Shown here: piece by piece, positions 1 to 6,801 of the stretch | How the letters are laid out: every line of letters begins with the position of its first letter | Numbering within the stretch: position 1 is the stretch's first letter | Assembly: GCA_023818995.1 (NCBI GenBank) | Contig: JAMWDA010000051.1 | Coordinates: forward strand, 1-9,906 | DNA length: 9,906 bases | Reading direction: 5' to 3' | Origin: Candidatus Omnitrophota bacterium | GTDB taxonomy: Bacteria > Omnitrophota > Gorgyraeia > Duberdicusellales > 4484-171 | Made by a program: the position numbers and the translations under genes | Notes under the pieces: generated by a model | The model's database searches: none | What the model was told of the DNA's origin: nothing | The model's input: only the letters and a program-made list of their open reading frames with translations

Positions 1-316
1 TCTTCACCTCTATTGGTAAATTCAAATCATCCAATTCACAGATAAGGCTATAGGTAAGTTCTTTATAATGAACTATCGCCGAACCACCAGTTATTCTATG
101 GACAAAACCTATATTTTTTTTTAAACACTCTTCTAAATTAATCGTATCTTCTATCTTCTGAAAATACCCTAAAGAGACAAACGGTTTAAGCCAAGAATAT
201 ATTCTTAAGGTAGGGACTTTCAACTTGGGATAACAAAAGAGTAAAACCTCATCTCTTGCCATATTAACTAAACCATCATTATAGCCATCAATAATTATAC
301 GCCAGATTTTTTCCAT
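1..316 (-). CDS. Lipoate-protein ligase A / octanoyltransferase family protein (3' end missing)
   Basis: This is the N-terminal 105 residues of a biotin/lipoate-ligase-fold enzyme, cut by the left window edge. The family attaches lipoate or octanoate to the acceptor lysine of GcvH and other E2-type domains in the cytoplasm. Visible family signatures are the opening MEKIWRIIIDG, NMARDEVLL (residues 18-26), PTLRIYSW followed by VSLGYFQ, and the substrate-binding stretch RITGGSAIVH followed by ELTYS; the usual form is R-x-TGG-x-A-x-H. The ATG at 316-314 lies inside the end of gcvPB, a 22-nt overlap, with no clear Shine-Dalgarno sequence, which suggests translational coupling. Placement directly behind gcvT-H-PA-PB fits a role in lipoylating GcvH. 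The residue that separates true ligases (LplA, catalytic lysine) from LipM-type octanoyltransferases (catalytic cysteine) lies beyond the window, so I give no gene symbol. Family assignment is strong; the exact reaction is open. Confidence 0.9.
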   Translation of the reverse strand, partial: MEKIWRIIIDGYNDGLVNMARDEVLLFCYPKLKVPTLRIYSWLKPFVSLGYFQKIEDTINLEECLKKNIGFVHRITGGSAIVHYKELTYSLICELDDLNLPIEVK

Positions 317-1746
317 CTTATATCAGGGAAACGAGCGGCATACGTTTCGTCTACTCTTCTAACAGGTGTAGTAAGAGGATAATTCTTGAAATTATCAGGG
401 GAAGAGTTTACCTCATCGTTAATCTGTTTCATAATCTGTATGAAATAATCAAGTGTGGATTTACTCTCTGTCTCTGTAGGCTCAATCATCAAAGCTTCTT
501 TAACAATTAAAGGGAAATACATCGTAGGAGGATGTATACCAAAATCTATGAGTCGCTTAGCTATATCCACTGCTTTTACTCCTTTCTCTTTTTGCCATAC
601 GCAAGATAAAACCACTTCGTGCATACATCTATTGGAAGAAGCTAATTTATAAGTATCTTTTAGTTTCTCTCGTAAATAGTTAGCATTTAAAACTGAATGT
701 TGAGCTACTCTTTTTAAACCTTCCTCTCCTAAACGCAAGATATAAGCGCAAGCTCTAACTAAAACGGTAAAATTTCCATAAAATGCTTTTACTTTACCTA
801 TAGAATTTTTAAGTTTATAATTGAAGTAATAACGCCCGTTCTTAGTATCCACTAAAGGGACAGGTAAAAATTCCTTTAATTCATCTTTTACTCCCACACC
901 AGCTGCCCCCGGACCACCACTACCATGTGGGGTAGAAAATGTTTTATGTAGGTTAAGATGAATTACATCAAACCCCATAAGAGAAGGTTTGGTAATACCT
1001 AAAAGAGCATTAAAGTTAGCTCCATCGTAGTATAACAATGCTCCTTTACTATGAACTATTTCACTTATATCAAGTATCCTTTCCTCAAATAACCCTAAGG
1101 TATTGGGATTAGTAAGCATCATAGCTGATGTTTCTTCATCTACCAATTTTCTTAAATTATCTATGTCCACCAAACCTTCCTTAGTGCTAGGAACAACAAC
1201 AGTCTTATACCCACACATACTCGCTGTTGCAGGGTTAGTGCCGTGAGAGGAATCGGGTATAATAACTTTATATCTTTTCTCTTTACGAAGCTTATGGTAA
1301 GCTTTTATAATCATCATTCCCGTGAACTCTCCACTAGCTCCTGCTGGTGGCTGAAAACTAAATCTTGCCATACCCGTTAAAAGACACAAAAACTTTTCTA
1401 ATTCGTAGAGTACCTTAAGCGCACCCTGAATATAATTTTCAGGTTGATAGGGGTGGAGATGAGTAAAACTTTTAAGCTTAGCTATATCCTCATTTACTTT
1501 AGGATTGTACTTCATCGTACAAGAACCCAAAGGGTAGAAATTTGTATCTACGCTAAAATTAAGTCTACTAAGATTGGTGTAATGCCTCACCACATCTAAC
1601 TCTCCTAATGAAGGTAAAGGTAAATCTTCTCTTAGAAGTTCTTTGGGGATAATACTTTCAGGAGGAATCAATGGTATATCAGGAGGATTAACTAATTTAT
1701 TCTCTCTACCATCCTCAGATTTCTCAAAAATCAATCTTTTATCCAT
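295..1746 (-). CDS. gcvPB: Glycine dehydrogenase (decarboxylating) subunit 2 (P-protein, PLP-binding subunit)
   Basis: This is the C-terminal-type subunit of the two-gene glycine decarboxylase. With GcvPA it decarboxylates glycine through pyridoxal phosphate and passes the aminomethyl group to the lipoyl arm of GcvH. The 483-residue length is normal for the split form. Seen motifs are FYPLGSCTMKYNPK (residues 70-83), LTGMARFSFQPPAGASGE (123-140), the SSHGTNPATA segment (166-175), YYDGANFNALLG (239-250) and LNLHKTFSTPHGSGGPG (264-280), where K268 is the expected PLP Schiff-base lysine. The C-terminus TPVRRVDE..AARFP is also typical. The ATG at 1746-1744 is 6 nt after the gcvPA stop, without an obvious Shine-Dalgarno sequence, so expression is probably coupled. 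No missing key residue or frameshift is seen. Identification is very secure. Confidence 0.97.
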   Translation of the reverse strand: MDKRLIFEKSEDGRENKLVNPPDIPLIPPESIIPKELLREDLPLPSLGELDVVRHYTNLSRLNFSVDTNFYPLGSCTMKYNPKVNEDIAKLKSFTHLHPYQPENYIQGALKVLYELEKFLCLLTGMARFSFQPPAGASGEFTGMMIIKAYHKLRKEKRYKVIIPDSSHGTNPATASMCGYKTVVVPSTKEGLVDIDNLRKLVDEETSAMMLTNPNTLGLFEERILDISEIVHSKGALLYYDGANFNALLGITKPSLMGFDVIHLNLHKTFSTPHGSGGPGAAGVGVKDELKEFLPVPLVDTKNGRYYFNYKLKNSIGKVKAFYGNFTVLVRACAYILRLGEEGLKRVAQHSVLNANYLREKLKDTYKLASSNRCMHEVVLSCVWQKEKGVKAVDIAKRLIDFGIHPPTMYFPLIVKEALMIEPTETESKSTLDYFIQIMKQINDEVNSSPDNFKNYPLTTPVRRVDETYAARFPDIRWKKSGV

Positions 1747-1752
1747 AAGAAT

Positions 1753-3096
1753 TTAAAATAATTTTTTTATATTATCTATCAATTCATCTATATCAGAGGC
1801 TTTCTTTTTCTCCGTGCAGGCACTGAGTATACAGTTTTTAAGTTGGGGATAATAATTACCTATAGATAAACCTGCAAGAATCTTTCTCTTAGCTAATCTA
1901 TTTAGAAACTTATTAGCACCCTCTATATGCCAGACGAACTCGTTAAAAAATCTTTCCCCAAAAGGTAAAGAAACTAATTCTAACTCTTTTAACCTATTGT
2001 AAAGATAATGGGCGAGATTAAAAGAATATAACCAAACCTTCTTTAAGCCATCCTTACCTAAAAGAGATAAGTATATAGCTGCACCAATCGCATTCAACGA
2101 TTGATTAGAACATATGTTACTCGTTGCCTTCTCCCTCTTTATATGCTGTTCTCTCGTCTGTAAGGTAAGACAGAAACAACCGTTACCTAAGATATCTATT
2201 GTCCTACCTACTATCCTACCCGGCAACTGTCGTAAATATTCAGACTTAGTAGCTAAAAAACCTAAAGTTGGTCCTCCCAAATTCAAATTACCTCCCAAAA
2301 CTTGCCCATCTCCACAAACAATATCTACTCCTAATTTATATGGTTCTTTTAGCATCGGTAAAGATAAAGGATTAGTTACCAAGATAAATAATACACCTTT
2401 ATCTTTTAAAATAGCCCTTACCTTATCTAAATCCTCAATGAGACCCAAAAAGTTAGGACTCTGCAAAACAAAACAAGAAGAGTTCTCATCTAAATTATTT
2501 TCTAAAAACTCTAAATCAATAAACCCTTGAGATGTAAAAGGGACTATTTGAAGAGAAAAATCTCCCCCTCCCATATATGTAGCCAATACCCTTCTATATT
2601 CAGGATGAACACTATGAGAAACTAATACCTTATTCCTATTATTCTTTAATCTTAAACTCATAAGCACTGCCTCTCCTAAAGCAGAAGCGCCATCGTATAA
2701 AGAAGCATTGGTAACATCCATACCCGTAAGTAAACAAATATAAGTCTGATACTCATAAAGTGCCTGTAAAACTCCCTGCGAACACTCTGCTTGATAAGGA
2801 GTATAAGAAGTGTAGAATTCGCAACGAGAAACAATATGTTCAAGAGCACTGGGAATATAGTGGTCGTATATACCAGCACCTAAAAAAGAATTAAATTCAT
2901 CTATCGTGCTATTTTTACTACCAATATCTTCCATAACCTCCCTTAGAGAATGCTCGCTTAAACCACGAGGTAAGTTCAAGTTCTCTTTAATTTTTATCTG
3001 GGAAGGTAAATGATGGAAAAGTTCCTCACACGAAGATAAACCCAACTCCCTTAACATCTCTTCTGTTTGTAAATTCGTATTCAATATATAAGGCAT
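1753..3096 (-). CDS. gcvPA: Glycine dehydrogenase (decarboxylating) subunit 1 (P-protein)
   Basis: This is the N-terminal-type subunit of the two-gene glycine decarboxylase, partner of GcvPB. It has the PLP-transferase fold but no PLP lysine of its own and completes the active site at the subunit interface. The 447 residues match the family. Recognisable segments are FLGAGIYDHYIP (71-82), YTPYQAECSQGVLQALYEYQ (98-117), the YDGASALGEA motif (134-143), GGPTLGFLA (274-282), LPGRIVGRTID (291-301), and TREQHIKREKATSNICSNQ (314-332), which is nearly invariant in this family. The ATG lies one base after the gcvH stop, with a modest AAAGGA ribosome-binding site inside the 3' end of gcvH. Position 240-250, where many members keep a more conserved acidic/alanine-rich strand, reads LVTNPLSLPML; I attach no functional meaning to this. 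Identification is very secure. Confidence 0.96.
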   Translation of the reverse strand: MPYILNTNLQTEEMLRELGLSSCEELFHHLPSQIKIKENLNLPRGLSEHSLREVMEDIGSKNSTIDEFNSFLGAGIYDHYIPSALEHIVSRCEFYTSYTPYQAECSQGVLQALYEYQTYICLLTGMDVTNASLYDGASALGEAVLMSLRLKNNRNKVLVSHSVHPEYRRVLATYMGGGDFSLQIVPFTSQGFIDLEFLENNLDENSSCFVLQSPNFLGLIEDLDKVRAILKDKGVLFILVTNPLSLPMLKEPYKLGVDIVCGDGQVLGGNLNLGGPTLGFLATKSEYLRQLPGRIVGRTIDILGNGCFCLTLQTREQHIKREKATSNICSNQSLNAIGAAIYLSLLGKDGLKKVWLYSFNLAHYLYNRLKELELVSLPFGERFFNEFVWHIEGANKFLNRLAKRKILAGLSIGNYYPQLKNCILSACTEKKKASDIDELIDNIKKLF

Positions 3097-3097
3097 A

Positions 3098-3484
3098 TCA
3101 AATATTTTCCTTTTCTTTTTCTATAAATTCCCTATAAGAATCTTCATTTAAAAGATTATCTTTATCTTTAAAGTCTTTTATCTTAATCTTAACTAACCAG
3201 CCTTTCTCGTAAGGGCTTTCATTTATCCACTGAGGATTATTAACTAATTCCTTATTAATTTCTAATATCGTGCCACTTAGAGGAAGATAAACTTCTGCCA
3301 CTGCTTTGGTAGATTCTAAAGTAGCAAATTTTGAAAATTGAGTGAACTCATCACCTACCTTTGGTAACTCCACATACACGATATCACCTAACTCACTCTG
3401 AGCATAATTAGAAACACCTACCCAACCTATATCGTTATCTATTTTTACCCATTCGTGAGTTTTAGAAAATAGAAGATTATCCAT
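3098..3484 (-). CDS. gcvH: Glycine cleavage system H protein (lipoyl carrier)
   Basis: This is the small lipoyl carrier of the glycine cleavage system. It shuttles the aminomethyl group from P-protein to T-protein and is then re-oxidised by the L-protein. The 128-residue length is normal. It opens with LFSKTHEWVKID (residues 5-16), followed by VGVSNYAQSELGDIVYVELP (22-41), then the lipoylation site ATLESTKAVAEVYLP (54-68), in which K60 is the expected lipoyl-lysine; the commonest form is ESVKA, so T for V is a mild variant. NPQWINESPYEKGWLVKI (102-119 approximately) is the conserved C-terminal part. It has the strongest ribosome-binding site in the operon (AGGAGGT, 6 nt spacing), which would favour high output of a carrier needed in excess. 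The downstream lipoate ligase-like gene is the probable modifying enzyme. Confidence 0.97.
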   Translation of the reverse strand: MDNLLFSKTHEWVKIDNDIGWVGVSNYAQSELGDIVYVELPKVGDEFTQFSKFATLESTKAVAEVYLPLSGTILEINKELVNNPQWINESPYEKGWLVKIKIKDFKDKDNLLNEDSYREFIEKEKENI

Positions 3485-3490
3485 AAATTC

Positions 3491-3497
3491 ACCTCCT
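3491..3497 (-). promoter_or_regulatory. Strong Shine-Dalgarno sequence of gcvH
   Basis: On the minus strand AGGAGGT lies 6 nt before the gcvH ATG. Its AGG overlaps the TAG stop of gcvT (3498-3496), so termination of gcvT takes place on the gcvH ribosome-binding site. It is clearly the best match to the anti-Shine-Dalgarno sequence in this operon; gcvT and gcvPB have almost none. Confidence 0.8.
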
Positions 3498-4602
3498 AAG
3501 ATTTAACTCTCACCTTTATAAAGGGATAACGACGAACGAAAGCACGAAACGATTTGCCTCTTATATCTACAAGAATAGGAGTATTCTCATAAGAAAAATT
3601 TATATCTACGTAACCCATACCAATAAATCTATCTAAGTTAGGCGAATACGTTCCACTGGTAACTTTACCGATAAGTGAACCTCTGGTAGAATAAATTAAG
3701 TAATCTTTTCTTGCCACTCCTCTATCTTCCATAATAAAGCCCACCCGTCTCCTCTCTATCCCCTTACGAATTATCTCTAATATTTTTTCTTTACCTAAGA
3801 AATCTTTAGATTCATATTTTACCACCCACTTAAGGGAAGCTTCAATAGGATTAGTTGTTTCGTCTATATCGTTACCGTATAAAGGATAGCCAGCCTCTAT
3901 TCTTAAAATGTCTCTTGCCCCTAAACCTCCTAAATCGGGGATAACTTTTCCTTTCCCTTCCTTAATTTTTCCCCACAAATTAGATGCGTAATATCTTGGA
4001 CAAATTATCTCAAAACCATCCTCGCCAGTGTATCCACTACGAGAAATAGTAAGCTTAACTCCTCCTAAATCTAAATCTAAAAAATTCATATAACCTAAAT
4101 CATTTAAAACCACTCCTAATATATTCTCCAAAAGAGATTGAGAATTAGGTCCCTGAAGAGAAATAAAAGCATTATTCTCAGTTTCATCTACTATCTCTAA
4201 ATCCTTAAATTTATTCTTATTAAGCCAATCCAAAACTTTATATTTATTGCAGGCATTAACGATACATAAAAAACCATTCCTTAGGCGATAAAGAACAAAA
4301 TCATCTATAATATTTCCTTGCGAGTTAATGAATAGATTGTATTGTAAACCCTTGGGTTTAATGGAAGAAACATCATTAGCGGTTAATTCTTGAAGAAACG
4401 CTTCACTATTATCTCCTCTTACTATTATTTGCCCCATATGGGAAATATCAAACATAAGACAGTTACTACGGCAAGCTTTTGCTTCTTTTAGTATCCCGGA
4501 AAATTCTAAGGGAAGTAGCCAGTTAAAAAATTCTACCATCTTAGCATTGCTATTAATATGATTGTTATACAAAGGGGTCTTTTTTAACTTATCCGTTAAC
4601 AT
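3496..4602 (-). CDS. gcvT: Aminomethyltransferase (glycine cleavage system T protein)
   Basis: This enzyme transfers the methylene group from aminomethyl-lipoyl-GcvH to tetrahydrofolate, giving 5,10-methylene-THF and ammonia. The 368-residue length is normal. It has LKKTPLYNNHINSNAKMVEF (6-25), where the family usually has a G-A-K-M-V-x-F start; FDISHMGQI (51-59); NSQGNIIDDFVLYRL (93-107), in which the D100/D101 pair holds the acidic residue expected at the folate site; SGYTGEDGFEI; GLGARDILRIEAGYPLYGND; and TSGTYSPNLDRFIGMGYV near the C-terminus. The segment FNWLLPLEFSG (26-36) departs from the usual FAGW-x-MP-x-x-Y, a modest divergence. The gene starts at an ATG 19 nt after the cheR-like gene with no clear Shine-Dalgarno sequence. 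No glycine riboswitch can fit upstream, so gcv expression here probably depends on a promoter farther up the operon. Confidence 0.96.
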   Translation of the reverse strand: MLTDKLKKTPLYNNHINSNAKMVEFFNWLLPLEFSGILKEAKACRSNCLMFDISHMGQIIVRGDNSEAFLQELTANDVSSIKPKGLQYNLFINSQGNIIDDFVLYRLRNGFLCIVNACNKYKVLDWLNKNKFKDLEIVDETENNAFISLQGPNSQSLLENILGVVLNDLGYMNFLDLDLGGVKLTISRSGYTGEDGFEIICPRYYASNLWGKIKEGKGKVIPDLGGLGARDILRIEAGYPLYGNDIDETTNPIEASLKWVVKYESKDFLGKEKILEIIRKGIERRRVGFIMEDRGVARKDYLIYSTRGSLIGKVTSGTYSPNLDRFIGMGYVDINFSYENTPILVDIRGKSFRAFVRRYPFIKVRVKS

Positions 4603-4621
4603 AATGATTCTTAAAATTTTA

Positions 4622-5704
4622 TTATATCTTCTTCCTATACAATCTATTCTCTATACTCACTTCTTCAAAAATCAACTTTGCCTCAGTAAGAATGACCTCG
4701 CTTTTCCCAATCACTAAATATCCCTCATCCCTTAGAGAATAATAAAACCTATTAAGAATTTGCTCCTGTAAAGGTTTAGTGAAATATATAAAAACATTTC
4801 TACAAAAAATGATATCCATATCTTTGGGATAAGGATCACCTATAAGATTGTGATATTTGAACTCTACCATAATTTTAATATTATCCTTTAACTGATATTT
4901 CCCATCTCCTTTAGAATCAAAGTATTTTTTTAGCAATTCTTTGGAAATATTCTTAATTCTATAGGTATCGAACTCTCCTCTTCTTGCCACTTCAAGACTA
5001 CTCTTATCTACATCGGTAGCGATTATCTCTATCACCTCAGCTAAATTTAGCTCTTTTGCCAGTATAGCGATAGAGTAGGGTTCCTCACCATAAGCACAAC
5101 CTGCACTCCATACTTTTAACCTCCTCTTCTCTAATCTTGCTTTCTCTGATAAATCCTTAAGCAAACTATTTATAACTGCCCAGTTGTCCAAATCACGAAA
5201 AAATTCGGAGACGTTTATAGTTAAAACTTCAAACAACTTATCGTACTCCTCAGGATAGTTAATTAATAGTTTTAAATAATCCGTATAAGAATCTATTCCG
5301 TTAACCTGCATTCTTAGAGCTATCCTCCTCTTCAAAATATTGCGGTGGTATTGGCTGAAATCTACTCCTCTATCTTGATATATCTTCTCTAAGAGTTGAT
5401 TAAAACTCTTTTCTCTATCATCTTCTAAATTATGAGGGGGGTGATTACTTACATAATCCACTGCTTTATATATCTCTAACATAATATTTTTAATGTACTG
5501 GTTAGTGAGGGAAAAAAATTTTTTTTGATACTCACTATCTTCCTTAGAACCTTCCCATAAATAGGGAGGAAATTTATCTAAAACAATATCTAACATTTTC
5601 TTCTTACACAACTCACACCTACAAATATCGAACCGTAACCCTAAGGTGCGTTCTAAAAAATCACTCACTATATCACCTATAATATTTATTTTACTATTAT
5701 TCAA
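4622..5704 (-). CDS. ComFB domain-CheR methyltransferase fusion protein
   Basis: This 360-residue protein has two parts. Residues about 8-92 resemble the ComFB family (late competence protein): a helix, then CRCELC (C28, C30, C33) followed by KKKMLDIVLDKFPPYLW, and an end reading VSNHPPHN. This matches the C-x-C-x-x-C ... A-L-x-L-N-x-(L/V)-P-P layout that I recall for ComFB. Residues about 98-360 are a complete CheR: an N-terminal helical part with RRIALRM, NVSEFFRD (164-171), the SAM-binding loop SAGCAYGEEPYSIAIL (200-215), ATDVDKSSL (229-237), FCRNVFIYF (300-308) and a GYLVIGKSE strand (328-336). CheR enzymes methylate glutamates of chemoreceptors or related targets with SAM. No chemoreceptor, CheB or other chemotaxis gene is in the window, so the substrate is unknown. 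The start is TTG at 5704-5702, supported by AAGGAG 8 nt upstream; the first ATG (M37) would delete the Cys motif. The gene lies 17 nt after the radical SAM gene and 19 nt before gcvT. Confidence 0.88.
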   Translation of the reverse strand: MNNSKINIIGDIVSDFLERTLGLRFDICRCELCKKKMLDIVLDKFPPYLWEGSKEDSEYQKKFFSLTNQYIKNIMLEIYKAVDYVSNHPPHNLEDDREKSFNQLLEKIYQDRGVDFSQYHRNILKRRIALRMQVNGIDSYTDYLKLLINYPEEYDKLFEVLTINVSEFFRDLDNWAVINSLLKDLSEKARLEKRRLKVWSAGCAYGEEPYSIAILAKELNLAEVIEIIATDVDKSSLEVARRGEFDTYRIKNISKELLKKYFDSKGDGKYQLKDNIKIMVEFKYHNLIGDPYPKDMDIIFCRNVFIYFTKPLQEQILNRFYYSLRDEGYLVIGKSEVILTEAKLIFEEVSIENRLYRKKI

Positions 5705-5712
5705 AACTTACT

Positions 5713-5718
5713 CTCCTT
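5713..5718 (-). promoter_or_regulatory. Shine-Dalgarno sequence that fixes the TTG start of the ComFB-CheR gene
   Basis: On the minus strand AAGGAG is followed by 8 nt (AGTAAGTT) and then TTG at 5704-5702. Spacing is ideal. This decides for the non-ATG start and so for inclusion of the ComFB-like domain in the protein. Confidence 0.75.
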
Positions 5719-5721
5719 CTT

Positions 5722-6801
5722 TTACTCCCATATACCCGGTATAGCTTCTCCACAAAACTTACATTTACCATCTCTAATATTGTTCTCTAAAATAGAATAA
5801 CCTACACGCTTTATCAGTAAATTATTACATTTAGGGCAGTAGGTAGATTCCTCTTCTATTCCAGGGACATTACCGATATAAACGAATCTCAACCCTACCT
5901 GTTTAGCTATATTATAAATATCTTTTAGAGTACTTACAGGCGTGGGTGGTAAGTTATTTAACCTATAATGAGGGAAAAAACGAGAAAAATGAACAGGTGT
6001 ATCTATACCTAAATTGTCTCTTATCCATAAACACAATTTTTTCACCTCTTGGGCAGAATCATTTTTGGTAGGAATGACTAAATTGGTAATCTCTAAGTGA
6101 ACATTTGCCTCCTTTATTTTTTTTAATGTGATTAGTACACTATTTAAATCTGCTCCGTTACTCATTTCTCTATAGAAATCTGGAGAAAAACTCTTTAAAT
6201 CAACATTAATAAAATCCATATACATTAGTAACTCACCAAGTGGTTCCTCGTTTATATACCCGCAACTATGCATACCCACTAATAACCCTTCCTGCTTAGC
6301 TAATTTAGCAGTCTCAAGCATATACTCATAAAATACAGTTGGTTCGGTATAAGTGAATACTACTGATGGGCAATTATATTTCTTTGCCATTCTTACAATA
6401 TCAGCCGAAGAAAGAGTATAATTTATTGTCTCATCGGGCTTTGCTTGAGAGATATGCCAATTTTGACAGAAAAGGCACCTCATATTACAACCAGCAATAG
6501 CTAAAGAAAAAGCTCCTGTCCCCGGTAACACATGGAAGAAAGGTTTCTTCTCTATAGGGTCAACAGCTATAGCTACAGGATTATTATAAGCTAAAGTATA
6601 CAATTTACCCTCACGATTTATCCTTACTCCACAAAACCCTCTATCACCCTTTCCTATAACACACCTTCTTGGGCATAAAGCACATCTAACATTACCATTC
6701 TCTTCTACTTGCCAGTATAAAGCTTCTTTGTAATCAAGAGAATAGCAAATACTTAAGAAAAAACAAAAAAATATAAAAAATATAAATTTTAACTTACCCA
6801 T
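5722..6801 (-). CDS. amrS: AmmeMemoRadiSam-type radical SAM enzyme with N-terminal signal-like segment
   Basis: This 359-residue protein belongs to the radical SAM family linked with MEMO and AMMECR1 proteins, whose reaction is unknown. Numbered from the ATG at 6801: residues 1-21 are a signal-like segment (MGKLKF, then a Phe/Ile-rich core, then C-Y-S); EALYW (26-30); a first Cys cluster C40, C43, C47, C57; VDPIEKKPFFHVLPGTGAFS (80-99); the radical SAM [4Fe-4S] motif C105-x3-C109-x2-C112 in AGCNMRCLFCQNWHISQA; TYTEPTVFYEY (150-160); NVDLKSFS (199-206); HLEITNLVIPTKND (235-248); YIGNVPG (308-314); and a C-terminal Cys4 zinc-ribbon-like site C322/C325, C347/C350. I chose the ATG whose ATGGGTAA overlaps the upstream stop by 8 nt, over a TTG 24 nt farther up. 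MEMO and AMMECR1 genes are not in the window. Family identity is strong; the symbol and export are less sure. Confidence 0.87.
   Translation of the reverse strand: MGKLKFIFFIFFCFFLSICYSLDYKEALYWQVEENGNVRCALCPRRCVIGKGDRGFCGVRINREGKLYTLAYNNPVAIAVDPIEKKPFFHVLPGTGAFSLAIAGCNMRCLFCQNWHISQAKPDETINYTLSSADIVRMAKKYNCPSVVFTYTEPTVFYEYMLETAKLAKQEGLLVGMHSCGYINEEPLGELLMYMDFINVDLKSFSPDFYREMSNGADLNSVLITLKKIKEANVHLEITNLVIPTKNDSAQEVKKLCLWIRDNLGIDTPVHFSRFFPHYRLNNLPPTPVSTLKDIYNIAKQVGLRFVYIGNVPGIEEESTYCPKCNNLLIKRVGYSILENNIRDGKCKFCGEAIPGIWE

Noticed and set aside
455..652. 65-codon plus-strand frame inside gcvPB
   Set aside because: Antisense to the conserved C-terminal part of gcvPB, with no independent support.
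2114..2530. 138-codon open frame on the plus strand inside gcvPA
   Set aside because: It lies antisense to a fully conserved gcvPA region, has no family-like motif and no ribosome-binding site of note; it is a shadow frame.
2676..2879. 67-codon hydrophobic frame on the minus strand inside gcvPA
   Set aside because: It is an alternative frame of gcvPA; its hydrophobic look comes from the AT-rich codons of the real gene.
4603..4621. Glycine riboswitch upstream of gcvT
   Set aside because: Only 19 nt separate gcvT from the preceding gene, far too short for a glycine aptamer, and no such structure is apparent in the 133-nt leader.
6737..6801. Lipobox (lipoprotein signal) at C19 of the radical SAM protein
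   Set aside because: The residue before the cysteine is Ile (L-S-I-C), where the lipobox needs a small residue; signal peptidase I cleavage after C-Y-S, or no cleavage, is more likely.
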